DNA of 64,000 bases from Blastocystis sp. Blastoise. Taxonomy: Eukaryota; Sar; Bigyra; Opalinata; Blastocystidae. Location of the stretch: contig JBBPEB010000005.1 of the NCBI GenBank assembly GCA_039096225.1, positions 276,501-340,500 of the forward strand, in the 5' to 3' direction. This document shows positions 63,803-64,000 of this stretch, piece by piece. Under the pieces are notes generated by a model. It did no database searches. It worked only from the letters and a program-made list of their open reading frames with translations, and was not told where the DNA came from. Within the stretch, counting starts at the first letter, position 1, and the number at the start of each line of letters is the position of its first letter. Both the position numbers and the translations under genes were made by a program.

Positions 63803-64000
63803 TCTCCTATAAAAAGGATATACATAAATATAAATATATGTATTTCTTAGTTCAACGATGTCAATTGTATTATTAATAATAGATTTTTTTGTTATATGCA
63901 TATTGTATTTAGATTTCAAAAGAAAAACAAGATATATATATTTTAAATGAGCAACGAATCAAAATATTAACATATTTTTAACCAAAATAGAAATAATATA

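Overview
This is a eukaryotic nuclear window of extreme A+T richness. It holds about 20 protein genes, most split by many short introns made almost only of (TA)n and (TAA)n. Gene content (CCR4-NOT CAF1, WDR89, NAD(P)H-hydrate dehydratase, TBC RabGAP, TORC2 SIN1, copine, Asteroid nuclease, BTB-TLDc proteins), asparagine runs and TAA tracts suggest an A+T-rich unicellular eukaryote. An anaerobic chytrid (Neocallimastigomycete-like) or an amoebozoan fits. Copine and AT-AC introns argue against an ordinary ascomycete or basidiomycete. I cannot fix the species. Splice sites were assigned by eye; the gene models given as phase-checked close to a multiple of three.

Layout. 0.2-1.6 kb (+): CAF1 deadenylase paralogue with three of four catalytic acids lost. 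1.8-3.7 kb (-): WDR89. 4.9-6.5 kb (+): BTB-TLDc. 6.8-8.4 kb (-): NAXD. 9.4-12.9 kb (-): PH plus TBC1D5-like RabGAP. 13.3-15.0 kb (+): leucine-rich repeat protein. 15.5-18.2 kb (+): SIN1/AVO1. 19.2-30.2 kb (-): a 16-exon, about 2,800-residue reducing polyketide synthase whose last exon is an in-phase alpha-oxoamine synthase. 31.3-34.4 kb (-): copine. 34.7-36.4 kb (+): second BTB-TLDc. 37.8-39.3 kb (+): MIT-like/coiled-coil protein. 40.5 kb (+): a 33-residue Lys-rich microprotein with atypical codons. 41.3-42.8 kb (-): decayed BTB-TLDc copy. 44.3-48.3 kb (-): BTB-like multi-exon gene. 50.3-51.2 kb (-): Ras-like GTPase with altered P-loop and switch II. 52.1-52.8 kb (+): possible gene remnant. 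52.9-56.0 kb (-): Asteroid/XPG-like. 56.6-57.5 kb (+): bacterial-type DUF1648 membrane protein. 58.0-59.6 kb (-): putative glycosyltransferase. 61.4-63.4 kb (-): Pro/Asn-rich membrane protein. 63.65-63.80 kb: GC-richer hairpin-rich patch.

The most notable features are the PKS-AOS single-gene fusion (the logic of sphinganine-analogue assembly, usually split over two genes in fungi), the dead CAF1, several in-phase AT-AC (U12-type) introns, three of them in the copine gene, and a recurrent GC palindrome close to TTCCCRYGGGAA scattered through a very AT-rich background. The genes look like independent housekeeping or accessory units. No tailoring enzymes, transporter or regulator flank the PKS, so I do not call a biosynthetic cluster.
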